Shown here in pieces: positions 1 to 8,741 of a stretch of 32,013 nucleotides of DNA (positions are counted from its first letter, which is position 1; each line of letters starts with the position of its first letter). Origin of the DNA: Burkholderiaceae bacterium (GTDB lineage: Bacteria > Pseudomonadota > Gammaproteobacteria > Burkholderiales > Burkholderiaceae_C); assembly GCA_004299095.1 (NCBI GenBank), contig SCQQ01000077.1, positions 1-32,013 on the forward strand. The letters are read 5' to 3'. The position numbers and the translations under genes were made by a program. Under the pieces are notes generated by a model that had not been told where the DNA came from, did not search any database, and saw only the letters and a list, made by a program, of their open reading frames with translations.

Positions 1-4
1 CGCC

Positions 5-1885
5 ATGAATGCCACTCTTGCCGCTGGAACTGGCGTTGCCCTGAACGTCCCCGCCACCGTCAAACACAAGCGCCTTGTGGCCTGGGTAGGCGCCATGGCG
101 GCGCTGTGCAAGCCCGAGCGCGTGCACTGGTGCGACGGCAGCGATGCCGAATACGACCGGCTGTGCCAGCAACTGGTCGACGCCGGCACCTTCAAGCGCC
201 TGAACCCGGCCAAGCGCCCCAACTCCTACCTGGCCTGTTCCGATCCATCCGACGTGGCGCGCGTCGAAGGGCGCACCTTCATCTGCTCGGAGAAGAAGGA
301 CGACGCCGGACCTACCAACAACTGGATGGCGCCCGCGGAAATGCGCGCCAGGCTGCAGCCGCTGTTCGACGGCTGCATGCGCGGGCGCACGATGTACGTG
401 ATCCCGTTCAGCATGGGGCCGCTCGGCAGCCCGATCGCGCACCTCGGCGTCGAGCTCACCGACAGCGCCTACGTCGCCGTCAACATGAAGCTGATGACGC
501 GCATGGGGCAACGCGCATTGCACGTGCTGGGTGCCGATGGCGAATTCGTGCCGTGCGTGCACAGCGTGGGCGTGCCGCTTGTGCCGGGTGAAAAAGACAA
601 GACGCACTGGCCCTGCAATCCGGAGCAGAAATACATCGTGCACTTCCCCGAGACACGCGAAATCTGGAGCCACGGCTCGGGCTACGGCGGCAACGCGCTG
701 CTGGGCAAGAAGTGTTTTGCGCTGCGCATCGCTTCCACCATGGGGCGGCGCGAAGGCTGGCTGGCCGAGCACATGCTGGTGCTGGGCGTGACCGATCCCA
801 AGGGCAAAAAGCGCCACGTCGCGGCCGCTTTCCCGAGCGCTTGCGGCAAGACCAACTTCTCCATGCTGGTGCCGCCCACGGGCTTCGAAGGCTGGAAAGT
901 GACCACGGTGGGCGACGACATTGCCTGGATCAAGCCCGACGCGCAAGGCCGCCTGCGCGCCATCAACCCGGAAGCGGGCTATTTCGGCGTGGCGCCCGGC
1001 ACCAACACGCAGACCAACCCGAACTGCATGCTGAGCCTGAAGCGCGACGCCATCTTCACCAACGTGGCGCTCACCGACGACGGCGACGTGTGGTGGGAAG
1101 GCATGGAAAAAGACCACGGCGACCAACTCCCCGCGCACCTGATCGACTGGACTGGCAAGGATTGGACGCCCGCCGACGGCGCAGCCGGCCGCAAGGCCGC
1201 GCACCCGAACGCGCGCTTCACCGTGTCGGCCACCAACAATCCGGTGCTCGACCCCGCTTGGGACGATCCGGCAGGCGTCACGATCGACGCCTTCATTTTC
1301 GGCGGCCGCCGCTCCACCACCGTGCCGCTGGTGACCGAGGCGCGCGACTGGACCGAAGGCGTCTACATGGCGGCCACCATGGGCAGCGAGACCACCGCCG
1401 CGGCCACCGGCCAGCAAGGCGTGGTGCGGCGCGACCCGTTCGCCATGCTGCCCTTCTGCGGCTACAACATGGCCGACTACTTCGACCACTGGCTGAAGCT
1501 GGGCGCGAAACTGAAGGCCGCCGGCGCCACGCTGCCGCGCATCTACTGCGTCAACTGGTTCCGCAAGGACGCCGCGGGCCGCTTCGTCTGGCCGGGCTTT
1601 GGCGAAAACATGCGCGTGCTGAAATGGATCCTGGATCGCCAGCAAGGCGCCGCCGGCGGCACGGAAACGATGTTCGGCGTCGTGCCAGCCTATGACGACA
1701 TCCACTGGACCGGCACCGATTTCACCCGTGACCAGTTCGCCATCGTGAGCACCATCGACCGCGCCGCGTGGCAGGATGAATTCCGCCTGCACGACGCGCA
1801 CTTCGCGCGCTTTGGCGACCGCTTGCCGAAGGCGCTGGCGCACACGCGGCGGGCGCTCGAAAAGCGCTTGGACGCCGCGGCCTGA
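5..1885 (+). CDS. pckG: Phosphoenolpyruvate carboxykinase (GTP)
   Basis: The 626-residue product matches the GTP-dependent PEP carboxykinase family in length and motifs. This cytoplasmic enzyme interconverts oxaloacetate and phosphoenolpyruvate using GTP/GDP, the entry step of gluconeogenesis. Visible signatures are the conserved [18 protein letters not shown] stretch at about residue 138, the kinase P-loop FPSACGKTN at about residues 277-285 (the GTP-family form with the reactive Cys beside the Lys), and the [14 protein letters not shown] and [14 protein letters not shown] blocks further on. The start is the ATG at position 5; only four bases precede it, so its ribosome site and promoter are outside the view. 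The next genes are on the opposite strand, so it ends its transcription unit here. Assignment is firm. Confidence 0.97.
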   Translation: MNATLAAGTGVALNVPATVKHKRLVAWVGAMAALCKPERVHWCDGSDAEYDRLCQQLVDAGTFKRLNPAKRPNSYLACSDPSDVARVEGRTFICSEKKDDAGPTNNWMAPAEMRARLQPLFDGCMRGRTMYVIPFSMGPLGSPIAHLGVELTDSAYVAVNMKLMTRMGQRALHVLGADGEFVPCVHSVGVPLVPGEKDKTHWPCNPEQKYIVHFPETREIWSHGSGYGGNALLGKKCFALRIASTMGRREGWLAEHMLVLGVTDPKGKKRHVAAAFPSACGKTNFSMLVPPTGFEGWKVTTVGDDIAWIKPDAQGRLRAINPEAGYFGVAPGTNTQTNPNCMLSLKRDAIFTNVALTDDGDVWWEGMEKDHGDQLPAHLIDWTGKDWTPADGAAGRKAAHPNARFTVSATNNPVLDPAWDDPAGVTIDAFIFGGRRSTTVPLVTEARDWTEGVYMAATMGSETTAAATGQQGVVRRDPFAMLPFCGYNMADYFDHWLKLGAKLKAAGATLPRIYCVNWFRKDAAGRFVWPGFGENMRVLKWILDRQQGAAGGTETMFGVVPAYDDIHWTGTDFTRDQFAIVSTIDRAAWQDEFRLHDAHFARFGDRLPKALAHTRRALEKRLDAAA

Positions 1886-1897
1886 GGGCGCTTCGGT

Positions 1898-2095
1898 TCA
1901 ATCCGGCCGGTCGAGCTTGCGCACTGCGGCGAGTTGCAGCGCGGTATCCCACTGCGCTTCCAGCCGGGTGATGCGCCGGTCGTGATCGCGCAGCTCGTGC
2001 GAGATGCTCTTCAGCGTGTCGCCGGCGCGCTTGACGTCGTCGGTCAGGCGCAACACCTCGCGGATGGCTTTGGTGGCGTCCGAGAGCGCACTCAC
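1898..2095 (-). CDS. Small coiled-coil protein, 65 aa, unknown function
   Basis: This is a short protein of 65 residues with a GTG start preceded by a good GGAAGG site seven bases upstream, which supports it as real. The sequence is charged and almost entirely helical, with heptad-like spacing of Leu/Ile in LRLTDDVKRAGDTLKSI and in the region ending RRITRLEAQWDTALQLAAV, so a coiled coil is likely. There is no signal peptide or membrane segment. It lies 58 bases downstream of the ribbon-helix-helix-like gene and is probably co-transcribed with it. I do not recognise a family; no toxin-like residues stand out. Confidence 0.6.
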   Translation of the reverse strand: MSALSDATKAIREVLRLTDDVKRAGDTLKSISHELRDHDRRITRLEAQWDTALQLAAVRKLDRPD

Positions 2096-2153
2096 GGGAT
2101 TGCCTTCCGCGCCACGCGCTGCGGGATTCGCACTTGGGAGCGGCCCGTCGTGC

Positions 2154-2417
2154 TCATGCGGTTTGCAATTCCTGCAAGACCTGGTCGGCTTCGGCCAGGC
2201 CCTCGCGCAAGGCGCGGCGCGCGTCGGGCAGCGCGCGCTGCAACTCGGCCACCAGCGCCATCAGCTCAAGCGCCTCGGGGCTGGCTTCCTCGTTGGCCGG
2301 ATGCTCGAAGCGCGCGCGGATCAGCGCGCCCACGCTGGTGTTCTGCTGGATGGCCAGGCGGTTCAAGTCGGACTTGAACTCGGGCGTGGCCAGAAAGGTG
2401 ATGCGTTCGCTTTTCAT
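2154..2417 (-). CDS. Small ribbon-helix-helix-like protein, 87 aa
   Basis: The 87-residue product begins MKSERITFLATPEFKSDLNR, a short strand followed by two helices as in CopG/Arc-type ribbon-helix-helix DNA-binding proteins (ITFLATPEFKSDLNRLA, then TSVGALIRARFEH). The C-terminal half is a charged Ala/Leu/Glu-rich helix that could form a coiled coil. I chose the inner ATG because RHH proteins begin right at the strand; an upstream in-frame start would add 22 residues that run through the likely promoter. The Shine-Dalgarno match is weak. It reads into the small coiled-coil gene downstream. A regulatory or partition-accessory role is inferred from the fold only. Confidence 0.6.
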   Translation of the reverse strand: MKSERITFLATPEFKSDLNRLAIQQNTSVGALIRARFEHPANEEASPEALELMALVAELQRALPDARRALREGLAEADQVLQELQTA

Positions 2418-2460
2418 TCCATGGATTCCGTCATGAAGATCACGGCCGTATATTAGCATG

Positions 2461-2474
2461 CACATACTCATGTG
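2461..2474. promoter_or_regulatory. Inverted repeat, candidate operator
   Basis: CACAT-ACTC-ATGTG is a perfect 5-4-5 inverted repeat about 45 bases upstream of the RHH-like gene. A TAATAT-like -10 candidate for the minus strand lies between the repeat and that gene. It could be an autoregulatory site, and it also lies about 270 bases upstream of cydA. No binding data are implied. Confidence 0.3.
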
Positions 2475-2739
2475 TTGCCACAATCAACGCCGGAAACCTC
2501 ACGGCGAGGAAGTTACAACGGCGGGCCGGCCGAGGCACGGCACACCTGTACCGGCCCATCAAAGCGCTTCGACCAGAACGCCCGCATCCACGGACGGATT
2601 GGCCGCGCCGGCTGAAATTTCGGCGGCAGCGCGCGAGCGGATAAGGAGAAGGCAAACTTTTTATTCGGAATCGCCACCAACGCCTCATGTGATCTGCGGT
2701 GCGACGTTTTGCCGAGCCACCGGTCAAAGGACGCTCCGC

Positions 2740-4125
2740 ATGACTGAAACCCTCTTCCTTTCCCGCCTGCAATTCGGCTGGGTGATTTCGTTCCACATCC
2801 TGTTTCCGGCGTTCACCATCGGCTTGGCGAGCTGGATCGTCTTTCTGGAAGCGTGGTGGCTGAAGACGCGTGACGACCAGGTGCGCGACCTGGTGTTTTT
2901 CTGGATGAAGGTGTTTGCCGTGTCGTTTGGCGTCGGCGTGGTCTCGGGCATCGTCATGAGCTTCCAGTTCGGCACCAACTGGGCGGTGTTTTCCGCCGAT
3001 GCCGGCAACATCATCGGGCCGCTCTTGAATTACGAAGTGCTCACCGCGTTCTTCGTCGAGGCGTCGTTCCTCGGCATCATGCTGTTCGGCTGGGATCGCG
3101 TGGGCCACAAGACGCACTTCGCCTGCACCGTGATGGTGGCGGCCGGCACGCTGGCCTCCACGTTCTGGATCATGTCGGCCAACAGCTGGATGCAGACACC
3201 CACCGGCTACACGCTGAAGGACGGCGTCTTCTACCCGGCCGATTGGTGGCAGATCGTTTTCAACCCATCGTTTCCGGTGCGCCTCGTGCACATGGCGCTG
3301 GCGGCGTTTTTGTGCACGGCGTTCATGATCGGCGGCATCTCGGCCTACTACCTGCTGCGTGGACGCTTCGTGCACAAGGCGCAGTTCTGCATGAAGTGCG
3401 CGATTGCCTTTGCCGCCATCGTGGCGCCGCTGCAGATCCTGGTGGGCGACATGAACGGACAAGAAGTGCACCGCGACCAGCCGGCCAAGCTGGCCGCCAT
3501 CGAAGGCCACTGGAGCGCCACGGAAAACGGCGTGCCACTGGTGCTTTTTGGCGTGCCGAACGAACAGACCGAGCGCAACGATTACGCCATTGATGTGCCG
3601 CACCTGGGCAGCCTGATCCTCGACCACTCTTGGAGCGGCCAGATCGCGCCGCTGAAAAGTTTCGCGCCGGACGACCGGCCGCCGGTGGCGATTCCGTTCT
3701 ACGCCTTCCGCATCATGGTGGCGCTCGGTGTGCTGATGCTGCTGGTGGCGTGGTGGGGCCTGCTGAAATGGAAGCGCGGCAGCGCCTTCCGCTCGCGCGG
3801 CTACTTGCACACTTGGATCTGGATGATGCCGTCGGGCTTCGTTGCGCTGCTCGCCGGCTGGTGGGTGGCCGAGGTCGGGCGCCAGCCATGGGTGGTGTAC
3901 GGCCTGCTGCGCACCGCCGATGCGGTCAGTCCGGTGCCCGCCGGCAGCGTGCTCGCATCGCTCATCGTTTACGTGGCGGTGTACGTGGCGCTGTTCGGCT
4001 TCGTCGGCTGGTATTTGCTGAAGATGCTGCGCGTGGGGCCGATCAAGGCGCCCGAGCGCAAGCAGGTGCGCACCGCGGCGCGGCCGCTCTCGCTCGCCGA
4101 CCAGACACCGGGAGCCGCAGCATGA
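2740..4125 (+). CDS. cydA: Cytochrome bd ubiquinol oxidase subunit I (CioA/CydA type)
   Basis: This 461-residue inner-membrane protein is subunit I of a bd-type terminal oxidase, which oxidises ubiquinol and reduces oxygen to water without pumping protons. The start ATG at 2740 has an AAAGGA site nine bases upstream and places the haem-ligand His at residue 19 (FHILFPAF), as in the family. Other landmarks are the RLVHM block, which carries the second haem-ligand His, and the GWWVAEVGRQPW signature in the C-terminal third. The length is that of the short-Q-loop cyanide-insensitive (Cio) branch rather than the long E. coli form. The stop overlaps the cydB start (ATGA). About 260 bases of leader precede it, in which I see no certain promoter. 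Confidence 0.96.
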   Translation: MTETLFLSRLQFGWVISFHILFPAFTIGLASWIVFLEAWWLKTRDDQVRDLVFFWMKVFAVSFGVGVVSGIVMSFQFGTNWAVFSADAGNIIGPLLNYEVLTAFFVEASFLGIMLFGWDRVGHKTHFACTVMVAAGTLASTFWIMSANSWMQTPTGYTLKDGVFYPADWWQIVFNPSFPVRLVHMALAAFLCTAFMIGGISAYYLLRGRFVHKAQFCMKCAIAFAAIVAPLQILVGDMNGQEVHRDQPAKLAAIEGHWSATENGVPLVLFGVPNEQTERNDYAIDVPHLGSLILDHSWSGQIAPLKSFAPDDRPPVAIPFYAFRIMVALGVLMLLVAWWGLLKWKRGSAFRSRGYLHTWIWMMPSGFVALLAGWWVAEVGRQPWVVYGLLRTADAVSPVPAGSVLASLIVYVAVYVALFGFVGWYLLKMLRVGPIKAPERKQVRTAARPLSLADQTPGAAA

Positions 4126-5135
4126 CCGCCGCCACCGTACTGCCCGTGGTCTGGTTCTTCATCATCGGCTTTGCCGTGCTGATGTACGTGCTGCTCGACG
4201 GCTTCGTGCTCGGCATCGGCATCCTCACGCTGTTTGCCGACGATGACCGCCAGCGCGACCAGATGATGAACACCGCCGCGCCCATCTGGGACGGCAACGA
4301 AACCTGGCTGGTGATGGGCGGCGCCGGACTGATGGCGGCGTTTCCCAAGGCCTACGCGGTGGTGCTGTCGACGCTCTACCTGCCGGTGCTGTTCATGCTG
4401 ATCGCGCTCATCCTGCGCGGCGTGTCGTTCGAGTTCCGCTTCAAGGCGAACCGCTCGCGCTGGGTCTGGGGCTTTGCGTTTGCCGCGGGCTCCATCGTTT
4501 GCGCGTTCATGCAGGGACTGATCCTGGGTGCGCTGGTGGAAGGCATGCCGCTCGCGGGCGGCAAATACGTGCACAACGCGGCGTTTGCCTGGTTCAGCCC
4601 GTTTTCGATGTTGACGGGCGTGGCCGTGGTGTTCGGCTACGCCCTCCTGGGCGCCACCTGGCTCATCCTGAAAACCGACGGACGCGTGCAGGAAATCGCG
4701 TTCCACCTGGCGCGCCTGCTGATGTTGGCGGTGATTGCCTTCATGGGCCTGGTGAGCGCCTGGCTGCCGTTCCTCGATACCGGCCTGATGGCGCGATGGT
4801 TCACCTGGCCCAACCTGCTGTATCTGTCGCCGGTGCCGATCCTGGCCGCCCTCGACGCCGCGGCGCTCTGGTTGGCGGTCAACCGGAACCACGAGGTGGC
4901 GCCGTTCGTGCTGTCGCTGTGCTTCTTCCTGCTGGGTTTCATCGGCCTCGTGGTCGGCATCTGGCCGAACATCGTGCCGCCTTCGCTCACCATCTGGGAC
5001 GCCGCCTCGCCGGTGCAATCGCAAGGCTTCGTGCTGGTGGGCGTGATCATCATGATCCCGGCGGTGCTGGCGTACACCGGCTACTCCTACCACGTGTTTC
5101 GCGGCAAGGTGGCAGCGGACGCCAGCTATTACTGA
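4122..5135 (+). CDS. cydB: Cytochrome bd ubiquinol oxidase subunit II (CioB/CydB type)
   Basis: The 337-residue, largely hydrophobic protein is subunit II of the bd oxidase. It starts inside the stop of cydA (4-base ATGA overlap), so the two are translationally coupled. The N-terminal segment through VLLDGFVLGIGIL and the following PIWDGNETWLVMGG motif are diagnostic of CydB. Several more membrane segments follow, in keeping with the family's eight or so. No CydX- or CydH-like small membrane peptide follows: the next 240 bases hold only inverted repeats and then the lipase gene. Confidence 0.96.
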   Translation: MTAATVLPVVWFFIIGFAVLMYVLLDGFVLGIGILTLFADDDRQRDQMMNTAAPIWDGNETWLVMGGAGLMAAFPKAYAVVLSTLYLPVLFMLIALILRGVSFEFRFKANRSRWVWGFAFAAGSIVCAFMQGLILGALVEGMPLAGGKYVHNAAFAWFSPFSMLTGVAVVFGYALLGATWLILKTDGRVQEIAFHLARLLMLAVIAFMGLVSAWLPFLDTGLMARWFTWPNLLYLSPVPILAALDAAALWLAVNRNHEVAPFVLSLCFFLLGFIGLVVGIWPNIVPPSLTIWDAASPVQSQGFVLVGVIIMIPAVLAYTGYSYHVFRGKVAADASYY

Positions 5136-5173
5136 GCCACGCGACCCGCCGGCGCGGCGCGGCCGTGCCATGA

Positions 5174-5280
5174 AAGATGACGTCGCTGCTCCGCGACCCC
5201 ATGACGGGTCATGGCCGCGCGAGCGGCCGTCACCTGCGCGCGGCGAGGTCATGCCGCAGCGCGGCGCAGGCAGTCATCTT
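5174..5280. repeat. Nested inverted repeats after cydB
   Basis: The gap after cydB contains a long-range pair AAGATGAC (5174-5181) and GTCATCTT (5273-5280), enclosing a perfect CATGAC-GG-GTCATG palindrome and GGCCG/CGGCC arms. There is no T-run, so it is not a classic intrinsic terminator; it may stabilise or end the cydAB transcript. Confidence 0.4.
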
Positions 5281-5375
5281 GCCAGCGGCTTGACGCAAAA
5301 CGTTTTCGCGAAAGCCGTGCGTTCGCGGGCGCAATAATCATTCCGTTGCCACCCACACGACAAGGAGACACCCTC

Positions 5376-6644
5376 ATGGCCCATCCGCTTTCATTTCCGG
5401 CCGCATGCCGCAAACGCCATTGGACCGGCGCGGTCGCCGTGATCGCCGCCGCCGGCGCGCTGTTGTCCGCCTGCGCCACCGGGAGCACAGGTGTCGAATC
5501 GGCCGCGGTCGACCACGGCCCGGCGTTCTACCGCTACGACGCCGCGGTTCCGGCCCAGCCCGGAAAATTGTTGCGGCAGGAGCCGCTGCCCGCAGCCTTC
5601 GGCCTCGCATCCGCGAGCCAGGAATGGCGCATCCTCTACACCTCGACCGACGGCAACACCGGCCACGGCCAGCTCGTCGCCTCGGGCGCCGTGTTCTACC
5701 CGAACGGTCCGGCGCCGCAAGGCGGTTGGCCGGTGATTGCGTGGGCGCACGGCACGGTCGGCATCGCCGATCGCTGCGCGCCCTCGCGCACGCCGCGCAG
5801 CGCGCGCGACGCGCGTTACCTCGACGCCTGGCTGAACCAGGGCTTCGCCGTGGTGGCTACCGACTACCAGGGCCTGGGCACAGCCGGCCCGCACCTGTAC
5901 CTGGACACGCGCGCCGAAGCCTACGCGGTGCTCGACGCCGTGCGCGCGGCGCTCGGCGGCATGAAGGATTTGTCCAATCGCGTCGTCCTGGTGGGGCAGT
6001 CGCAAGGCGGCGGCGCGGCGTTTGCCACGGCCGCCTTCGCGCCCGACTACGCGCCCGATGTGCACGTACTGGGCACCGTTGCCACCGGAACGCCGTATCT
6101 GCAATACATCCTGCGCTCGGGCAAGTCGCCGTTCAAGCCCGATCAGCCGAATCCGACGCTGGCCTACAACCTGTACCTGGGCCACACCGTGCAGGCGCTG
6201 GATCCCGCGGTACGGCCGGCGCAGCTGTACAAGGCGCGCGCGCTGCCGCTCTACGACAGGGCGGCTGAATCCTGCGTCGACGAAATGGAAAAAGACGTGG
6301 TGCTGGGCGGCCTGACCAACGCCAACACACTGCAACCCGAAGGCACCAAAGTCATGGCGCACGCGCTGGGCGCGCGCATTTTCTATCCCACGCTCAAGCT
6401 CGCGCACCCGCTCTTCATGGGCACCGGCGGCAAGGACAAGGACGTCCCGACCGACGGGCAGCTTCAGCTTGCCAAGGACGCGTGCGCGGCCGGCACGCTG
6501 GTGCAGCAACACGTGTACGAAAGCCTGGACCACAGCGGCACGGTGAACGCGTCGCTCGCGGATTCGGTGCCGTTCGTCCGCCAGCTCCTCGCGGGTCAAG
6601 CGGTGGCCTCGACGTGTGCGAGCGGACCGCAACGCACGCCTTGA
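5376..6644 (+). CDS. Secreted lipase-like alpha/beta hydrolase, lipoprotein
   Basis: The ATG at 5376 follows an AAGGAGA site and begins a lipoprotein signal sequence with lipobox LSAC (Cys33), so the mature 390-residue enzyme should be anchored to a membrane by lipid. The body resembles the secretory-lipase (LIP) family of alpha/beta hydrolases: WAHGTVGIADRCAPS near residue 126, the nucleophile elbow GQSQG with Ser209, a TGGKDKDVPTDG block that can supply the acidic residue, and DHSGTVNAS near the end that can supply His. Substrate is unknown; esters or lipids are likely. An upstream in-frame start would add 55 residues but would bury the signal peptide. It is convergent with kup, 16 bases away. 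Confidence 0.85.
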   Translation: MAHPLSFPAACRKRHWTGAVAVIAAAGALLSACATGSTGVESAAVDHGPAFYRYDAAVPAQPGKLLRQEPLPAAFGLASASQEWRILYTSTDGNTGHGQLVASGAVFYPNGPAPQGGWPVIAWAHGTVGIADRCAPSRTPRSARDARYLDAWLNQGFAVVATDYQGLGTAGPHLYLDTRAEAYAVLDAVRAALGGMKDLSNRVVLVGQSQGGGAAFATAAFAPDYAPDVHVLGTVATGTPYLQYILRSGKSPFKPDQPNPTLAYNLYLGHTVQALDPAVRPAQLYKARALPLYDRAAESCVDEMEKDVVLGGLTNANTLQPEGTKVMAHALGARIFYPTLKLAHPLFMGTGGKDKDVPTDGQLQLAKDACAAGTLVQQHVYESLDHSGTVNASLADSVPFVRQLLAGQAVASTCASGPQRTP

Positions 6645-6660
6645 GCCGCGCTGCCGGGAC

Positions 6661-8568
6661 TCACAACTCCACCGAAGCGCCAATTTCCACCAACTGCTCC
6701 GACGGAATGCCGTAGTACACGGTTGCGCTGGTGGCGTTGCGCGCCAGGAACGAGAACAACCCCACGCGCCAGCGCGACATGCCGATGCCCTTGCCGGAGC
6801 GCACGCGCTCGCGGCTTTCGAACCAGACGATCTCGGCGGGATCGATGCGCGGCTCCACCGGCAACTGGCGCATGCGGCCGGGCACGTGCATGCGCTCGGC
6901 AAAGCCGAAGTTCAGTTGCACGCGCCAGAAGCCGAAGCCCAGATCCTCAACCTGGTTGCGCTCCTCGAAATCGGCGCGCGGCTGGTCCAGCACGGACACG
7001 GTCAGCACCAGATTGCGGTCGTGCAGCACGTGGTTGTGCTGCACGTTGAGGCGCAGCGCGCGCGGCGCCCATTCCGGGTCGCCGGTGAGGAACACGGCGG
7101 TGCCCGGCACGCGCAGGATGGGTTCTTCCTGCAAGTGCGCGATGAAGTCCTCCAGCTTTTCGCCGCCCGCGCGCACGCGCCACGACAGCAGCGTGGCACC
7201 GCGCCGCCAGACGATCATCATGATCAGCATGGCCGCGGCCAGCGCCAGCGGGAACCAGCCGCCCTGATCGATCTTGAGCAAATTGGCGCCGAACAGCGCC
7301 ACGTCGATGACCACGTAGACCAGCGCAAACGCGCCTAGCCGGAGCCAGCCCCACTTCCAGCGCTCGCGCGCCACCAGCAAGATGAGCAGCGTGGTCAGCA
7401 CCATGGTGCCGCTCACGGCAATGCCGTAGGCGCCCGCCAGCCGCTCCGAGGCGCCGAAGCCGATCGCCGCCGCCAGCACGGCGGCCAGCAGCAGGTAATT
7501 CACCGTGGGCAGGTAAATCTGCCCTTCCATGTGGCCCGAGGTGTGGCGCACGCGCGTGCGCGGCAGGTAGCCCAGTTGAATCGCTTGGCGCACCATGGAA
7601 AACGTGCCGGAAATGACCGCCTGCGAGGCGATCACCGTGGCCAGCGTGGCCAGCGCGATGAGCGGATACAGCAGGGCATCCGGCGCCAGCAGATAAAACG
7701 GCTGGCTCACGGCGTAGCCGTGCCGCATGAGCAGCGCGCCCTGGCCAAAGTAGTTCAGCACCAGCGCCGGAAAGGCAAAGCCGAACCAGGCGTAGCGAAT
7801 GGGCGGCACGCCGAAATGGCCGATGTCGGCATACAGCGCTTCGGCGCCGGTCATCACCAGCACGACGGCGCCCAGCGAGGCAAAACCGGCAAAGCCGTTG
7901 TGCTGCATGTAATGCACGGCCCAGCGCGGATCGAGTGCGCGCAGCACGTGCGGATAGTCGATCAGCCCGGCCACGCCCAGCGCCGCGATGGTCACCATCC
8001 ACAGCGCCATGATGGGACCGAACAGCACGCCCACCAACCCGCTGCCGCTTTTCTGCATCAAGAAAAGCAGCACGATGATGACCACGCCGAGCGGCAGGAC
8101 CCAGTGCGACAGCGCCGGCACGCGCAGCTTCAGCCCTTCGACGGCCGACAGCACCGAAATGGCCGGCGTGATGACGCTGTCGCCAAAGAACAGCGCAGCG
8201 CCGGCGAGCCCCACCATCATGACGACGCGCGCCGTGCGCCGGTGCTGGCGCACGGTGCTGTGCGCCAAGGCGGAGAGCGCGATCATGCCGCCCTCACCCT
8301 GGTTATCGGCGCGCATCACGAACACCACGTACTTCACGCCCACCACCAGCACCAGCGCCCAGAACACCAGGGACAGCAGCCCCAGGATGTTGTCGTGGCT
8401 GGGCGCGATCTGGCCGCTGCGAAAGGCTTCCTGGAAGGCGTACAGCGGACTGGTCGCGATGTCGCCAAACACCACGCCAATCGCGCCCAGCATCAGCTTG
8501 GAGAGCGGCGGCGTGAGCGCTGCCGTGCTCGATTCAGCCGGATCGGTGGTCGGATCCGTTGGCATCAT
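6661..8568 (-). CDS. kup: Kup-type low-affinity potassium transporter
   Basis: The 635-residue product is a KUP/HAK/KT-type potassium uptake protein of the inner membrane. The N-terminal motif GVVFGDIATSPLYAFQEAF is the family signature (GDIGTSPLY in most members; here Ala replaces Gly). About twelve hydrophobic segments follow over the first 440 residues, and then the soluble C-terminal domain ending FLARNATSATVYYGIPSEQ, also typical. Two adjacent ATG codons start the gene; AAGGG lies three bases from the first and six from the second, so Met2 may be the true start. The gene stands alone between convergent and same-strand neighbours. Confidence 0.95.
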   Translation of the reverse strand: MMPTDPTTDPAESSTAALTPPLSKLMLGAIGVVFGDIATSPLYAFQEAFRSGQIAPSHDNILGLLSLVFWALVLVVGVKYVVFVMRADNQGEGGMIALSALAHSTVRQHRRTARVVMMVGLAGAALFFGDSVITPAISVLSAVEGLKLRVPALSHWVLPLGVVIIVLLFLMQKSGSGLVGVLFGPIMALWMVTIAALGVAGLIDYPHVLRALDPRWAVHYMQHNGFAGFASLGAVVLVMTGAEALYADIGHFGVPPIRYAWFGFAFPALVLNYFGQGALLMRHGYAVSQPFYLLAPDALLYPLIALATLATVIASQAVISGTFSMVRQAIQLGYLPRTRVRHTSGHMEGQIYLPTVNYLLLAAVLAAAIGFGASERLAGAYGIAVSGTMVLTTLLILLVARERWKWGWLRLGAFALVYVVIDVALFGANLLKIDQGGWFPLALAAAMLIMMIVWRRGATLLSWRVRAGGEKLEDFIAHLQEEPILRVPGTAVFLTGDPEWAPRALRLNVQHNHVLHDRNLVLTVSVLDQPRADFEERNQVEDLGFGFWRVQLNFGFAERMHVPGRMRQLPVEPRIDPAEIVWFESRERVRSGKGIGMSRWRVGLFSFLARNATSATVYYGIPSEQLVEIGASVEL

Positions 8569-8741
8569 TGTCCCTTGGCCCCGCCCGCCTCAGCCGTGTG
8601 CGCGACGTCGCCGCAGCCGCTCCGGGCGCGCATCCGCGCGACTGCCCTGCGGCAGGACGCCATCCACGTCCGATTCCACCCCGACCGCGCGGCGACTCGG
8701 CCGACGGACAAACCGGACTGGTTCTCGCTTTCGGCAGCCAC

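Noticed and set aside
1898-2417. Toxin-antitoxin pair
   Set aside because: The RHH-like protein could be an antitoxin, but the partner is a charged coiled coil with no toxin motif and the gene order gives no more support.
2440-3810. Long open frame (456 codons) on the minus strand opposite cydA
   Set aside because: It is antisense to a certain oxidase gene, rich in His/Arg/Gln as expected for the shadow of GC-rich coding DNA, and has no family resemblance.
5211-5375. 55-residue upstream extension of the lipase-like gene
   Set aside because: It would hide the lipoprotein signal and lacks a ribosome site; ATG 5376 has AAGGAGA.
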